A stretch of 64,000 nt of DNA from an uncultured Opitutia bacterium (GCA_903862955.1 CAIPAH010000014.1:1-64000), one strand, 5' to 3'; positions 27,037-37,025 are shown, counted from the first letter of the stretch. Translations and numbers: made by a program. The notes: generated by a model not told the origin, from the letters alone.

Positions 27037-27951
27037 ATGAGCGTCGTGCGGGAGGTGATTGCGTTCCGGGGCTGGCCCAACGCCCTGCGGCTCGCCAACG
27101 GCACGGCCGAGCTGATTGCGACGCTCGATGTCGGGCCGCGGATCTTGTCGTACACCCGGCAGGGCGGACTGAACCCTTTCAACATTTACGAGGATCAAGC
27201 AGGCGGCCGGGGTGAAGCGCAGTGGCGGAATCGCGGGGGTCACCGGCTCTGGCTGGCGCCGGAGGCTCCTGGTTTCAGCAATTTCCCGGACAACCAGCCG
27301 GTGGCTTGGGAAAAACTGGGGGAGTCTGGGGTCCGGCTGATTCCTCCGCCGGAGCCCGCAACGGGCTTTCAGAAGCAGATTGACCTCACGCTGGCGGACA
27401 CGGGGGCCCGGGTGACGGTGGTTCACCGCATCAGCCGGATCTCTCCGGTTGCCTGCACCGCTGCGCCGTGGGCGTTGAGCGTTATGGCGGCAGGCGGGAC
27501 TGCGATCCTGCCCCAGCCGCCCTTCGGCGAACATCCCCGCGACCTGCTGCCCAACCGGCGGCTGGTGGTCTGGCCCTACACAGATCTTTCCGACGCACGC
27601 TACCGGCTCGGGCGGAAGTTTTTCACCATGCGACAGGATACCGCGGGGGTACCGACCAAGATCGGGCTGGCCACGTCGGTGGGCTGGGCCGCCTATCATT
27701 TGCAGCGCACCCTGTTCATCAAATATTTCACCCGGACGGCCGGCGTCGACTACCCCGACGACGGCTGCAACCTCGAGGTTTTCACCAATGCAAGGATGCT
27801 GGAGCTGGAAACGCTGGGGCCACTGCAACGCTTTGAACCCGGCACCACCGCGGAGCTGACCGAGAATTGGGACCTGCGGACCGATCTGCCCGAAATCGAC
27901 CCCAGCGATGAAGCCGCCTTGGCGGCTTATTTTCGGCTTGCTCCCGTCTAG
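27037..27951 (+). CDS. Aldose-1-epimerase-like (DUF4380-type) protein
   Basis: A 304-residue predicted galactose-mutarotase-like beta-sandwich. Recognisable stretches are LRLANGTAELIATLDVGPRILSY, GHRLWLAPEAP, a DLLPNRRLVVWPYTDLSD segment, and YPDDGCNLEVFTNARMLELETLGP, which matches the family end. Such proteins bind sugars and may interconvert anomers. One base separates it from the SQ isomerase gene, so mutarotation of SQ before isomerisation is a reasonable guess. No signal peptide is seen, so it is cytosolic. Confidence 0.7.
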   Translation: MSVVREVIAFRGWPNALRLANGTAELIATLDVGPRILSYTRQGGLNPFNIYEDQAGGRGEAQWRNRGGHRLWLAPEAPGFSNFPDNQPVAWEKLGESGVRLIPPPEPATGFQKQIDLTLADTGARVTVVHRISRISPVACTAAPWALSVMAAGGTAILPQPPFGEHPRDLLPNRRLVVWPYTDLSDARYRLGRKFFTMRQDTAGVPTKIGLATSVGWAAYHLQRTLFIKYFTRTAGVDYPDDGCNLEVFTNARMLELETLGPLQRFEPGTTAELTENWDLRTDLPEIDPSDEAALAAYFRLAPV

Positions 27952-27954
27952 TTA

Positions 27955-27968
27955 TTTCGGAATCGTAA
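27955..27968 (+). promoter_or_regulatory. Candidate operator upstream of suyA
   Basis: TTTCG-GAAT-CGTAA, matching the island palindrome at 9 of 10 arm positions. It begins 4 bp after the preceding stop and ends 30 bp before suyA. AATAATT follows, as at the isomerase site. It suggests an internal promoter for suyAB. Confidence 0.5.
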
Positions 27969-27998
27969 TAATTCTTCGCTCCAACCCTCCCAAAACCA

Positions 27999-28277
27999 AT
28001 GATCTCATTCCTCATGCACGAAAAACAGGACACCGTCGGCGTCGCCGTGGTGGACCTCAAAGCCGGCCAGGTGGTGCAGGGACGCTCCCTGCATGGCAAG
28101 GCCTCCCCGAGGCTCAAGGTCCTCAGTGACATTCCACTGGGGCACAAGATTGCCCTCCAGGCTTTCAAGCCGGGCGACACGGTCTTCAAATATGGCGTCG
28201 ATATCGGAAAGATCGTGGCGCCGATCAAAAAGGGCGGCCACGTCCACGTGCACAACCTCAAGACCAAGCGCTGGTAA
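27999..28277 (+). CDS. suyA: (2R)-sulfolactate sulfo-lyase, small subunit
   Basis: A 92-residue SAF-domain protein. With the next gene it would split (R)-3-sulfolactate into pyruvate and sulfite. The chain [45 protein letters not shown] and the ending [10 protein letters not shown] is what I recall of SuyA; it also resembles the N-terminal domain of altronate dehydratase (UxaA), from which the split sulfo-lyases derive. The separate small subunit and its partner 8 bp downstream favour SuyAB. It is the step that frees sulfite for the dsr genes on the same island. Confidence 0.88.
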   Translation: MISFLMHEKQDTVGVAVVDLKAGQVVQGRSLHGKASPRLKVLSDIPLGHKIALQAFKPGDTVFKYGVDIGKIVAPIKKGGHVHVHNLKTKRW

Positions 28278-28285
28278 AATTCCCC

Positions 28286-29449
28286 ATGAAAACTCCCACC
28301 TTTCTCGGCTATCGCCGCAAAAACAAGCGGGTCGGCATCCGCAATCATGTCATCATTCTGCCGGTTGATGATATTTCCAACGCGGCCTGCGAGGCCGTGG
28401 CCAACAACGTCAAGGGCACGATGGCTCTGCCGCATGCCTACGGGCGGCTGCAGTTCGGCGAGGACCTCGAACTCTTCTTCCGCACGATGATTGGCACGGG
28501 GTCCAACCCCAATGTGGCCGCGGTCATCGTGATTGGCATCGAGCCAGGTTGGACGCAGCGGATCGTGGACGGCATCGCCAAGACGGGCAAGCCGGTCGCG
28601 GGTTTTTCAATCGAGCGCCATGGCGACTTGCAGACGATTGCGGACGCCGCGCGCAAGGCGAAGGAGTACGTCCAGTGGGCCAGCGAGCTCCAGCGCGAGG
28701 AATGCTCGGTCGACGAACTCTATATCTCGGTCAAATGCGGCGAGTCGGATACGACCACTGGCCTGGGCTCCTGCCCGGCGGTGGGCAACGTGATCGACAA
28801 GACCGTGGCGATGGGCGCCACCGCCTCCTTTGGCGAGACGACTGAATTGACCGGCGGTGAGCACATCGTGAAGGCAAAGGCAGCTACACCGGCGGTGGCA
28901 GCGGCCTTCATGAAGGTGTGGAACAACTACAACGATATGGTCATGAAGGAGAAGACTGACGATTTGTCCGAGTCGCAGCCGACCAAGGGCAACATTCGCG
29001 GCGGCCTCACCACGATCGAGGAAAAGGCGATGGGCAACATCGAGAAGCTCGGCAAGAAGACGAAATTCGTGGGCGTGCTCAAGCCCGCCGAAGCTCCGAC
29101 CCGCAAGGGTCTCTGGTTCATGGATACCTCGTCTGCGGCGGCCGAAGCGGTGACGCTATGGGCGGCCTCGGGGGCGGTGGTGCACCTGTTCCCGACGGGG
29201 CAGGGCAATATCATCGGAAATCCGATCGAACCCGTGATCAAGCTGTCCGCCAATCCTCTCACCTGCGCGACGATGAGCGAGCATATCGATCTCGATGTCT
29301 CGGCCATTCTCCGGGGTGAAATGTCCGTGGACCAAGCCGGCGACAAGCTGCTGGCCATGGTTGTGCGGACCGCCAGTGGACGTCTCACGGCCGCGGAGGC
29401 CTTGGGTCATCGTGAATTCGTAATGACGAAGCTCTATCGAAGCGCCTAG
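28286..29449 (+). CDS. suyB: (2R)-sulfolactate sulfo-lyase, large subunit
   Basis: A 387-residue UxaA C-terminal family protein, the catalytic partner of SuyA. Landmarks are [31 protein letters not shown]-like [62 protein letters not shown], and [13 protein letters not shown]. These Cys and Gly-rich loops bind the metal centre in the family. The length and the split from suyA match known SuyB rather than full-length altronate or galactarate dehydratase. Acts in the cytosol; products are pyruvate and sulfite. Confidence 0.88.
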   Translation: MKTPTFLGYRRKNKRVGIRNHVIILPVDDISNAACEAVANNVKGTMALPHAYGRLQFGEDLELFFRTMIGTGSNPNVAAVIVIGIEPGWTQRIVDGIAKTGKPVAGFSIERHGDLQTIADAARKAKEYVQWASELQREECSVDELYISVKCGESDTTTGLGSCPAVGNVIDKTVAMGATASFGETTELTGGEHIVKAKAATPAVAAAFMKVWNNYNDMVMKEKTDDLSESQPTKGNIRGGLTTIEEKAMGNIEKLGKKTKFVGVLKPAEAPTRKGLWFMDTSSAAAEAVTLWAASGAVVHLFPTGQGNIIGNPIEPVIKLSANPLTCATMSEHIDLDVSAILRGEMSVDQAGDKLLAMVVRTASGRLTAAEALGHREFVMTKLYRSA

Positions 29450-29471
29450 TTGCTGCGCCGCTTCGCGGACC

Positions 29472-30671
29472 ATGCCGACCGAAAGCGCATCATCGAGCCG
29501 CTGCGGCGTGGCGTGGGCCAGGAAGCAAGTCCGCGATCTCGCCGTGGCGGTAAACGTGCCGCCCGGCGATGCCGGGCGGTTCGCGGATGCCTTGGTGGCC
29601 GCGGACGTGCAGGGCATCCCCACCCACGGGATTTCCCGGCTGAACGTCTATCTCCGACGCATTCAAGCCGGGCTCATCAATCCGCGGGCCAAGTTGTCGG
29701 TTATCCGGCAGCGGGGTGGGGTGCTCGTGCTCGACGCCAACCATGGCCTCGGGCAGGTCCAAGCGCTCAAGGCCCTCGACCGGCTGGTACCGCTGGCGCG
29801 GGAACATGGCGTGGCGGTCGCGACGATCCGCAACTCGCAGCACTTCGGAGCACTGTCGTATTACTGCAACCAAGCGGCGGCTCAGGACATGATTCTGATT
29901 GCCTCCACGAATGGCGAACCGGCCATGTCGCCCGAGGGCGGGTGCCAGGCTTTCTTCGGCACCAACCCTTTGGCCGCGTCCTTCCCGACAGGCCGGGGCG
30001 GGCCTGTGAAGATTGATTTTGCCACTGCGATCGTGGCACGGGGCAACATCATTGCGGCGCAAAAGCGCGGCCAGCCGATCCCTCCTGGCTGGGCGCTGAA
30101 CGGCGAAGGCGAGCCGACGACCGATGCGGCGGCGGCGCTGGCGGGCACGGTCCTCACCTTGGGCGGGCACAAGGGCTACGCCTTGGCCTTGATGTTGGAA
30201 GTTTTGTCCGGGGTGCTGTCGGGCGCGGCCATCGGCCCGGCGGTGGGTTCGATGTACAAAGACATGAACCGTCGGCAGGGGGTGGGCCATTTCTTCTGCC
30301 TGCTGGACATCGCGGCATTCATGGAGGTCTCCGAGTTCAAGCAGCGGATTGACCAGACGATCGACGGGATCAAGGCGTGCCGGAAACGTCCCGGCGTGTC
30401 CGAGATCCTCATCCCGGGGGAAAGTTCGCACCGCGAGGCACAGCAGAACCGCTTGCAGGGAATTCCCGTGGACGAATCCACGCAGAGCGAAATCAAGCAG
30501 TTGTGCATGGACCTGGGCGTGAAATTCCGGCTCGGTCCAGTGGCCCGCAGCCGGTCCGCGTGTACCCGGCGGCGGCCCTTGTCGCGCGTGACCGCGCAAG
30601 TTCACCGTGGCGCAAAATCCCATTCCAATTTCCGCGGATTAACCCATCAAGCGCACGGGCGACCACAGTGA
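29472..30671 (+). CDS. ComC-like (R)-sulfolactate/malate dehydrogenase family protein
   Basis: A 399-residue member of the Ldh_2 (malate/L-sulfolactate) NAD(P)-dependent dehydrogenases. It shows ADVQGIPTHGISRL with the conserved His, VATIRNSQHFGALSYY with its catalytic His, FGTNPLAASFP, KIDFATAIVARGNI and GGHKGYALALMLEVLSG. In Chromohalobacter-type sulfolactate pathways, ComC makes (R)-sulfolactate from sulfopyruvate for SuyAB. The position between suyB and a LarA-like gene supports this. The last ~45 residues are Arg-rich, unlike the family, and end in a 1-base overlap (TGATG) with the next start, so a late frameshift extending the end is possible. Confidence 0.82.
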   Translation: MPTESASSSRCGVAWARKQVRDLAVAVNVPPGDAGRFADALVAADVQGIPTHGISRLNVYLRRIQAGLINPRAKLSVIRQRGGVLVLDANHGLGQVQALKALDRLVPLAREHGVAVATIRNSQHFGALSYYCNQAAAQDMILIASTNGEPAMSPEGGCQAFFGTNPLAASFPTGRGGPVKIDFATAIVARGNIIAAQKRGQPIPPGWALNGEGEPTTDAAAALAGTVLTLGGHKGYALALMLEVLSGVLSGAAIGPAVGSMYKDMNRRQGVGHFFCLLDIAAFMEVSEFKQRIDQTIDGIKACRKRPGVSEILIPGESSHREAQQNRLQGIPVDESTQSEIKQLCMDLGVKFRLGPVARSRSACTRRRPLSRVTAQVHRGAKSHSNFRGLTHQAHGRPQ

Positions 30672-31927
30672 TGCAAATCCAGGTTCCATATGGGCGGGCT
30701 TTCGTATCTGCCCGCGTCCCAGACCAGACCGGGATCGATATCATTGAGGCGCCGGAGACACCGGGGGCCGGCGATCCGTTGGGCCTCGTCCGCTCAGCCT
30801 TGGCCAACCTTCTCGGCGGAGCAAAGTGGGCTGATTTCGCGGGAGCGCGCTCGGTGGCCATCACCGTCAACGACAAGACGCGCCCGGTTCCGCATCACCA
30901 GCTCTTGCCGCCGTTGCTGGAGCGCCTCGCGGTCCTCGGGATCCCCGATGCCGCCATCACTTTCTACGTGGCCGTGGGCACCCACCCGCCGATGACGCGC
31001 GACGAATTTCCCGCGATCCTGCCGGAGGAGATTCTGAAACGCTACCGGGTGGTGTCACACGACGCGGAAAATGGCGACCTGCTGACCAACTTGGGCGAAA
31101 CCTCCCGTGGCACGCCAATCTGGTCCAACAAGGCCTATGTCGCGTCCGACCTAAAGATCGTGGTGGGCAATCTCGAGCCGCACCAGTTCGTCGGCTTCTC
31201 GGGCGGCGTCAAAGGCGCGGCCATCGGGCTTTCCGGGTTGCAGACGATCAACCGCAATCACGCCCTGATGATGCATCCCGATTCCCAGTTGGGCGAATAC
31301 GAGACGAACCCGGCGAGGCAGGATGTGGAGGAAATCGGCGCCAAGATGGGAATCCATCTGGCGCTGAATACCATCTTGAACCAGCACCGGCAGATCGTGC
31401 ATGTGCTCGCGGGTGAGCCGCGCGCCGTGATGCGGGCCGGGGTGCCGCTTTCGCGGCAGGTCTGCCAGGTGGGCGTTACTTCCAGGTACGGCCTCATCAT
31501 CACCTCGCCCGGCGGCCATCCCAAGGACATCAATGTATACCAGGCCCAGAAAGCGCTCGGGCACGCGGCGCTGATCGCCCGGCCGGGCGGCACCATCATC
31601 CTCGTGGCGGCCTGTCCCGAAGGCACGGGCAGCCCGCATTATGAGGAGTGGATGGCGGGCAAGAGGTCCTACGACGAAATCATCAACCGCTTCAGCGCCG
31701 AGGGCTTCCGGATCGGGCCGCACAAGGCTTACCAAATTGCCCGCGATGCTTCCAAGACGCGGTTGCTTTTCTGCACCGGGATGGACGAGCACCTGGCGCG
31801 GACCCTGTTGCTCAATCCGGTCAGGGATTTGCAGGCCGCCGTGGACAAGGCGTTGCCGGGACTGCAGCCCGGCGAGCGGATCGGCGTTCTGCCCCATGCC
31901 AACTCCACCATTCCTTTCCTAAAATAG
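30671..31927 (+). CDS. LarA-like nickel-pincer racemase, candidate sulfolactate racemase
   Basis: A 418-residue LarA family protein. Landmarks are [66 protein letters not shown], which holds Lys and His positions that bind the pincer cofactor in LarA, and [12 protein letters not shown]. Family members racemise lactate, malate and other 2-hydroxyacids. Between a ComC-like dehydrogenase and sulfoglycolysis genes, the likely substrate is sulfolactate: oxidation of SQ-derived sulfolactaldehyde gives the S form, and SuyAB uses the R form. Cofactor genes larBCE are not in the window. I start at the ATG at 30671. Confidence 0.8.
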   Translation: MQIQVPYGRAFVSARVPDQTGIDIIEAPETPGAGDPLGLVRSALANLLGGAKWADFAGARSVAITVNDKTRPVPHHQLLPPLLERLAVLGIPDAAITFYVAVGTHPPMTRDEFPAILPEEILKRYRVVSHDAENGDLLTNLGETSRGTPIWSNKAYVASDLKIVVGNLEPHQFVGFSGGVKGAAIGLSGLQTINRNHALMMHPDSQLGEYETNPARQDVEEIGAKMGIHLALNTILNQHRQIVHVLAGEPRAVMRAGVPLSRQVCQVGVTSRYGLIITSPGGHPKDINVYQAQKALGHAALIARPGGTIILVAACPEGTGSPHYEEWMAGKRSYDEIINRFSAEGFRIGPHKAYQIARDASKTRLLFCTGMDEHLARTLLLNPVRDLQAAVDKALPGLQPGERIGVLPHANSTIPFLK

Positions 31928-32007
31928 AGCGCCGCCATTTTTTCCCAATCCAACCGTCCCCGCCCTCCGGCGGAGGCACCCAACCCGCAACCAGAACGAA
32001 AGTATTT

Positions 32008-32655
32008 ATGAAACTATTCATCGACACAGCTGACGTCGCCCAAATCAAGGAGACCTATGCGTGGGGCATCATTGATGGTGTGACCACGAATCCTTCCCAT
32101 GTCGCGAAAACCGGCCGGCCGGCGGCCGCCGTCTACCGGGACATCTGCGCCATCGTCGACGGGCCGATCAGCCTCGAGACACTCAGCCTCACCGCACCCG
32201 AGATGATCGTCGAGGGGCGTGAGCTCGCCAAGTTTCACCGCAACGTGGTCGTGAAGATCCCCATGACGCGCGAGGGCATGAAGGCCGTGAAGGTCCTGTC
32301 CGCGGAGGGCATCAAGACCAACGTGACGGTGACCTTTTCGCCGCTGCAGGCGCTGCTCGCCGCCAAGTGCGGGGCGACCTACATCAGTCCCTTTGTGGGG
32401 CGCTTGGACAGCTTCGGCCACAACGGCATGGATTTGGTCCGGCAGATCAAACAGATCTACGCGAACTACGGCTACAAGACCGAGATCATCGTCGCCGCGG
32501 TCCGGCATCCTATGCATGTGCTCGAGGCCGCGCTGGCCGGCGCGGAGATAGCCACGATGGGCTATGACGTCATGGTCCAGCTCTATCACCACCCGTTGAC
32601 CGATCTGGGCATCGAAACCTTCCTGAAGGATTGGAAAAAAGTTCCACAGTCATGA
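32008..32655 (+). CDS. sftT: Fructose-6-phosphate aldolase/transaldolase family, probable 6-deoxy-6-sulfofructose transaldolase
   Basis: A 215-residue class I aldolase of the FSA/TalC type. It has the opening [27 protein letters not shown], the Schiff-base Lys in NVVVKIPMT (about residue 79-84), [31 protein letters not shown] and the later [20 protein letters not shown]. In the SftT pathway such an enzyme moves dihydroxyacetone from sulfofructose to glyceraldehyde 3-phosphate, giving fructose 6-phosphate and sulfolactaldehyde. The aldehyde dehydrogenase starts inside its stop codon (ATGA), which ties the two reactions. A plain sugar-phosphate transaldolase cannot be ruled out by sequence. Confidence 0.8.
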   Translation: MKLFIDTADVAQIKETYAWGIIDGVTTNPSHVAKTGRPAAAVYRDICAIVDGPISLETLSLTAPEMIVEGRELAKFHRNVVVKIPMTREGMKAVKVLSAEGIKTNVTVTFSPLQALLAAKCGATYISPFVGRLDSFGHNGMDLVRQIKQIYANYGYKTEIIVAAVRHPMHVLEAALAGAEIATMGYDVMVQLYHHPLTDLGIETFLKDWKKVPQS

Positions 32656-34073
32656 AAACACAACCGCTCTATCTCGGAGGGAAGTGGGTGACATCTCCCA
32701 CGACCCTGCAGGTCCACAATCCGGCGAACGGCCAGGTCATCGGCGAAGTCTGCACCGTGGGCCGGCCCGTGGTGGCGCAAGCCATCACCGACGCGCACGC
32801 GGCCTTGGCCGGCTGGCGCGCCCTGACGGGCAAGGAACGCGGCGACCGCCTTCGGGCGGTGGCTGATCAGCTCCTGCGCCGCCGCGACGAGGTCGCGCGG
32901 ACGATCACGCTGGAAAATGGCAAACCCCTGGCACAAAGCCTCGGGGAAGTGGCGATGTCGGTGGACCACCTGCTGTGGTTTGCCGAGGAGGCCCGCCGGG
33001 CCTACGGCCGCATCGTTCCGGCGCAGGCGCCGGGCAAGCGCCATCTCGTGGTGAAAACGCCCATCGGGGTCGTGGCCGCCATCAGCCCGTGGAATTTCCC
33101 ACTCGTGCTGGCGGTGCGCAAGATCGCGCCGGCGCTGGCCGCCGGCTGTCCCGTCGTGCTGAAGCCTGCCAGCGCTACCCCGCTGTGCGCTATCCAGTTT
33201 GCGGAATGTGTCGAAGCGGCCGGGTTGCCGGCCAGTGTCTTCCAAGTCGTGCTGGGCCGCGCGTCGGAAATCGCCGCGGAATTCCTGGAAAACCGCCTCT
33301 GTCGCAAGATCACCTTCACGGGTTCCACCGAGGTGGGACAGCTCCTGATCCGCGGAGCGGCCACGGACATCAAGCCCCTGTCGCTCGAACTCGGGGGGCA
33401 CGCCCCGGTCCTCATCTTTGCCGATGCGGACCTGGACCAGGCGGTGGAAACCGCGATGATCGCGAAATTCCGGAATTCGGGCCAGTCGTGCATCGCGGCC
33501 AACCGGATCTACGTACAGCGGCCCGTCTACCAGGAATTCCTGGAGCGTTTCGCGCAGAAAGCCCGGGAACTCAAGGTTGGCGACGGCTTGGAGGCCGGCG
33601 TTAATGTCGGTCCCGTCATCAACCAGGAGGGACTCGACAAGGCGCTGTCGCATATCGCCGATGCCAAGGCGCGCGGGGCCCGTTGTCTTTGCGGAGGCCG
33701 GCGCATGGACCGGCCAGGATGGTTCCTGGAACCGACCGTGTTGGCGGACGTCCCGGAGGCCGCCACCTGCATGAGCGAGGAAACCTTCGCACCCGTGGCC
33801 GCGGTTTGCTCCTTCGAGACTGAAGAGGAGGCCGTCACACGGGCCAACGCCTCGCCATTTGGCCTGAGCGCCTATGCGTGCACGCGAGACCTGGGCCGGA
33901 CCTTCCGGTTGATCGAGAGCCTGGAAGCAGGGACCATCGGCATCAATGACGGCGCGCCGTCGACGAGCCAGTGTCCCTTCGGCGGAACCAAACATAGCGG
34001 TTGGGGACGGGAATTGGGCAACGAAGGGCTGGACGCATTTCTCGAAACCAAACACGCTTCGCTCGTTCTGTGA
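32652..34073 (+). CDS. NAD(P)-dependent aldehyde dehydrogenase, probable sulfolactaldehyde dehydrogenase
   Basis: A 473-residue ALDH of the succinate-semialdehyde (GabD) type. It carries ISPWNFPL, the catalytic Glu in SLELGGHAP, the catalytic Cys in [20 protein letters not shown] and [10 protein letters not shown]. It overlaps the transaldolase stop by 4 bp, so its substrate is most likely the transaldolase product sulfolactaldehyde, oxidised to sulfolactate. That is consistent with SuyAB upstream rather than with export of dihydroxypropanesulfonate. The ROK gene starts in its last codons. Confidence 0.85.
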   Translation: MKTQPLYLGGKWVTSPTTLQVHNPANGQVIGEVCTVGRPVVAQAITDAHAALAGWRALTGKERGDRLRAVADQLLRRRDEVARTITLENGKPLAQSLGEVAMSVDHLLWFAEEARRAYGRIVPAQAPGKRHLVVKTPIGVVAAISPWNFPLVLAVRKIAPALAAGCPVVLKPASATPLCAIQFAECVEAAGLPASVFQVVLGRASEIAAEFLENRLCRKITFTGSTEVGQLLIRGAATDIKPLSLELGGHAPVLIFADADLDQAVETAMIAKFRNSGQSCIAANRIYVQRPVYQEFLERFAQKARELKVGDGLEAGVNVGPVINQEGLDKALSHIADAKARGARCLCGGRRMDRPGWFLEPTVLADVPEAATCMSEETFAPVAAVCSFETEEEAVTRANASPFGLSAYACTRDLGRTFRLIESLEAGTIGINDGAPSTSQCPFGGTKHSGWGRELGNEGLDAFLETKHASLVL

Positions 34074-35374
34074 GGCGATCTGCATTTCAAACCACCCATC
34101 TGACATCGGACATCCTCAAGCGAGTACGCGCTTGTGGGGGCATTTCCCGCGTGGATTTGGCGCGGGACTTGGGCCTGGCGCCGTCCACCGCCGGCATCTA
34201 CGTCGAGCGACTCATCGACCGCGGCTTCCTGCTTGAGACCGAGGAAACCACGGGTGACGCCGGACGTCCCCCACGAATCCTCCGGACAAATCCGGAGGGC
34301 GGGGAATTCATCGGGGTGGATTTTGAAGCCCGGAACATCATGGCCGTGGCCGTGGATTTTTCCGACCGGCCGCTACGGAATTCCCACAAGCTGATCGAAG
34401 CCGATGAGACCGTGGAGCAGGTTATCGCCAAGATTGCGGAAGCGATCGAGGAAGTGCTGCCGGGGGCGAACCGGCGGAATCTGGCTATCGGGGTGGGGGT
34501 CCCGGGCATTGTTGATTCGGGCAAGGGCGTGGCGGTGCACTACAAGCACATTCGCAAATGGGACAATGTGCCCCTGGCCAAGATCCTGTCGGCGCGATTT
34601 GGCGTCCCGGTGTTTCTGGAAAACAACGCGCGTTCCATGGCCTTGGCCGAGCTTTGGTTTGGCCAGGGCAAGGGGCAGGATGACTTCCTTTGCATCGGCA
34701 TCCGGAGTGGAATTGGCGCCGGAATGGTCTTGAACGGCCGCGTTTATTCCGGCGCCCACCATGCGGCGGGGGAATTGGGCCGCTGGCGCTATCTCGCTGT
34801 GTCGGTCCCCGCGGCGCCTTGGTTTGCGCCGATGACCACCAACGGCGATGCGGACGGTCCGGAGTTGGAGGAGATCGCCTCGGTCCGCGCGGTGCAGCGT
34901 GCGCTGCATAACGCCGTGGCCCAGGGAAAAAAGACGGTGCTCGCGGGCGGCAAATCCCATTTTTCGGTGACGGATATCGTCAAGGCCTGCCAGCAGCGGG
35001 ATGCGTTGACGATCCGGGTGGTCAGCGAGTCCGCCGGGGCGCTCGGCTGGGCCATCGGCCAACTTTCGCTCGCGGTGGACCCGGGCAAGATTGTCCTGTC
35101 GGGTCCGCTGACCGCACTGGGCGAGGTTTTCCTTCAGCCCCTGCGTGCCCGCGTCGATCGTTTGCTGCGCCTCTCCGGCGCGCGTTCACCCGAAATCGTG
35201 AATTCCACGATGGGCGAGTACAGTGGCGCGCTGGGCGCCGCGGCGCTGGCGCTGCATGAGTGGAAGCCGGTGCTGGGCGGGCGCGGACGTGAAGCGGAAG
35301 CGGAAAGCCAGCCGGCTCCCAAGGGACGCAAGACTCGCTTTGCGAAGGGCAAGCCAAGTGGGAAGCTGACCTAG
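34070..35374 (+). CDS. ROK family transcriptional repressor
   Basis: A 434-residue ROK/NagC-type protein. It begins with a winged HTH (LKRVRACGGISRVDLARDLGLAPSTAGIYVERL) and then the ROK domain (FIGVDFEARNIMAVAVD, AIGVGVPGIVDSGKG, GIRSGIGAGMVLNG). The kinase Asp of the usual ENDAN motif is replaced (FLENNARSMA), and the Cys-rich zinc motif after GELG is absent, so it should be a pure regulator. The GTG at 34070 overlaps the aldehyde dehydrogenase stop. It is the best candidate to bind the TTTCG-N4-CGAAA sites of the island. A Lys/Arg-rich tail follows the fold. Confidence 0.87.
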   Translation: MRRSAFQTTHLTSDILKRVRACGGISRVDLARDLGLAPSTAGIYVERLIDRGFLLETEETTGDAGRPPRILRTNPEGGEFIGVDFEARNIMAVAVDFSDRPLRNSHKLIEADETVEQVIAKIAEAIEEVLPGANRRNLAIGVGVPGIVDSGKGVAVHYKHIRKWDNVPLAKILSARFGVPVFLENNARSMALAELWFGQGKGQDDFLCIGIRSGIGAGMVLNGRVYSGAHHAAGELGRWRYLAVSVPAAPWFAPMTTNGDADGPELEEIASVRAVQRALHNAVAQGKKTVLAGGKSHFSVTDIVKACQQRDALTIRVVSESAGALGWAIGQLSLAVDPGKIVLSGPLTALGEVFLQPLRARVDRLLRLSGARSPEIVNSTMGEYSGALGAAALALHEWKPVLGGRGREAEAESQPAPKGRKTRFAKGKPSGKLT

Positions 35375-35420
35375 CCGGAAGGCAGGTGGGCGGCGCCGAG
35401 CGCGATCGCTCTGGACTGGA

Positions 35421-37025
35421 TTACTTGGGTCCCTTGCCGTCGACCGTTGGGTGATGACTGGCCGGATCGCTGAACACGTAGCCGCGCGCGAGGGCGGTGT
35501 AGTCCGCAACCTGCCGGTCCTGCCACGCTTGATCGCGACCGAGTTCTGCTGCGGCCAGCCGCGCGACGAGCGGCGCGGTCTCAATCGAGGCGCGGGCATT
35601 GAGGATCAGGGCCCGCGTGCGCCGCGCCAACACGTCCTCAACCGTCCGGGCCATCTCGTGCCGCAACTGCCAGACGACCTCACCTTGTTGGTAGGGCAGG
35701 TCCGGGTGCAGCTTTTGCTCCAATCCGGGGGTGGCTTTGATCAGTTCCGAAACGCGCACGGCGTCCGAACCATAGGGCGCAAGGTTCTTCTCGGAGATCT
35801 CGGCCTGCGTCCATCCATGAACGTGCATGTTCTCGGTGTGACAGCGGGTGCTCTCCAGCCCCGCGACTGTTTCGGCCTGGTCGATCACATCCTCGGCCAT
35901 TTTACGGTAAGTCGTCCACTTTCCGCCCGTGATCGTGATGAGGCCGCTTTGGCTGACAAGGATCGTGTGATCGCGGGACAGCGCTGCGGTATTGCTGCCT
36001 TCGCCGGACTTCACCAGCGGACGCAGGCCCGCAAAGATGCTGAGCACATCACTGTCGGAGGGATCCATGGCTAGGTAGCGGCGGGCATGGGACATCACAA
36101 ATTCCCGCTCTTCGTCCAGCGCGCGGGGTTCGACTGAAGCTTCAGCCATCGGGGTATCGGTGGTGCCGACGACGACGCAGTCGTGCCATGGCACCGCAAA
36201 CAGCACCCGCCCGTCGGCCGTCTTTGGCACCATGATCGCGGTGGTGCCGGGGAGGAAACGCTTGGGCAGCACCAGGTGAATTCCCTGGCTGACGGAGATC
36301 AGTTTCCGCCCGGCCGGCTCGTCCAGCTGGCGGAGATCATCGACAAACACGCCGGTCGCGTTGACCACTGCCCGGGCCCGAATGGTGAATTCCTCGCCCG
36401 ACTCCTCGTCCCGGACGAAGACTCCGGCTACGAGGTTGTTCTCCTTGAGAATGCCGACGCAGCGGCAGTAGTTCAGCATCGCGGCCCCGAGATCGTCGGC
36501 GGTTTGGGCCAGGTTGATCGCGAGTCGCGCGTCGTCGAATTGGCCGTCGTGATAGACCACGCCGCCGGTGAGATTCTCGGTTTCGACGGTGGGGATGAGC
36601 TCGAGCGTCTCCTCACGGCTCAGATTGCGCGACGGTTTGAGACCGAGCCGGCCGGCCAGCTGGTCGTAGACCTTCATGCCGACGCCATAGAACGGACCCT
36701 CCCACCATTTGTAGCTGGGAATGACAAACGCGAGGTCATGGACGAGGTGCGGGGCGTTTTGCGCGAGCCGGCCCCGCTCGCGCAGCGCCTCGAGCACCAG
36801 CGAAATGTTGCCCTGGCGCAGGTAGCGCACGCCGCCGTGAACGAGCTTCGTTGAACGGCTGGAAGTCCCTTGGGCGAAATCTTGTTGTTCAATCAGCGCG
36901 ACCCGGTGGCCGCGCGCGACCGCGTCCACCGCTGCCCCCAAGCCGGTGGCGCCGCCGCCCACGATGAGGATGTCAAAGGGCTCGGTGGCCGAGCGGATAC
37001 GATCAAGGGCAGTGGTCCGGTTCAT
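35421..37025 (-). CDS. glpD: Aerobic-type glycerol-3-phosphate dehydrogenase
   Basis: A 534-residue FAD enzyme. It has the dinucleotide motif (FDILIVGGGATGLGAA, residues ~18-33), SSRSTKLVHGGVRYL, GGVVYHDGQFDDARL, AVVNATGVFVDD, and GGKWTTYRKMAEDVID near residue 390. It oxidises sn-glycerol 3-phosphate to dihydroxyacetone phosphate and passes electrons to quinone. The ATG at 37025 begins the conserved region; longer reading would run into the glpK gene. It is third in the order GH31, glpK, glpD, so it completes use of the glycerol released from SQ-glycerol. It is convergent with the ROK gene. Confidence 0.94.
   Translation of the reverse strand: MNRTTALDRIRSATEPFDILIVGGGATGLGAAVDAVARGHRVALIEQQDFAQGTSSRSTKLVHGGVRYLRQGNISLVLEALRERGRLAQNAPHLVHDLAFVIPSYKWWEGPFYGVGMKVYDQLAGRLGLKPSRNLSREETLELIPTVETENLTGGVVYHDGQFDDARLAINLAQTADDLGAAMLNYCRCVGILKENNLVAGVFVRDEESGEEFTIRARAVVNATGVFVDDLRQLDEPAGRKLISVSQGIHLVLPKRFLPGTTAIMVPKTADGRVLFAVPWHDCVVVGTTDTPMAEASVEPRALDEEREFVMSHARRYLAMDPSDSDVLSIFAGLRPLVKSGEGSNTAALSRDHTILVSQSGLITITGGKWTTYRKMAEDVIDQAETVAGLESTRCHTENMHVHGWTQAEISEKNLAPYGSDAVRVSELIKATPGLEQKLHPDLPYQQGEVVWQLRHEMARTVEDVLARRTRALILNARASIETAPLVARLAAAELGRDQAWQDRQVADYTALARGYVFSDPASHHPTVDGKGPK

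Noticed and set aside
27999-29449. Altronate or galactarate dehydratase instead of SuyAB
   Set aside because: Those are single chains or have uronate genes around. Here the small and large parts are split as in SuyAB and sit between sulfoglycolysis genes; a tree is still needed.
35398-35411. GAGCG-CGAT-CGCTC hairpin between the ROK gene and glpD
   Set aside because: The stem is only 5 bp and neither side has a T-run, so I do not call a terminator.
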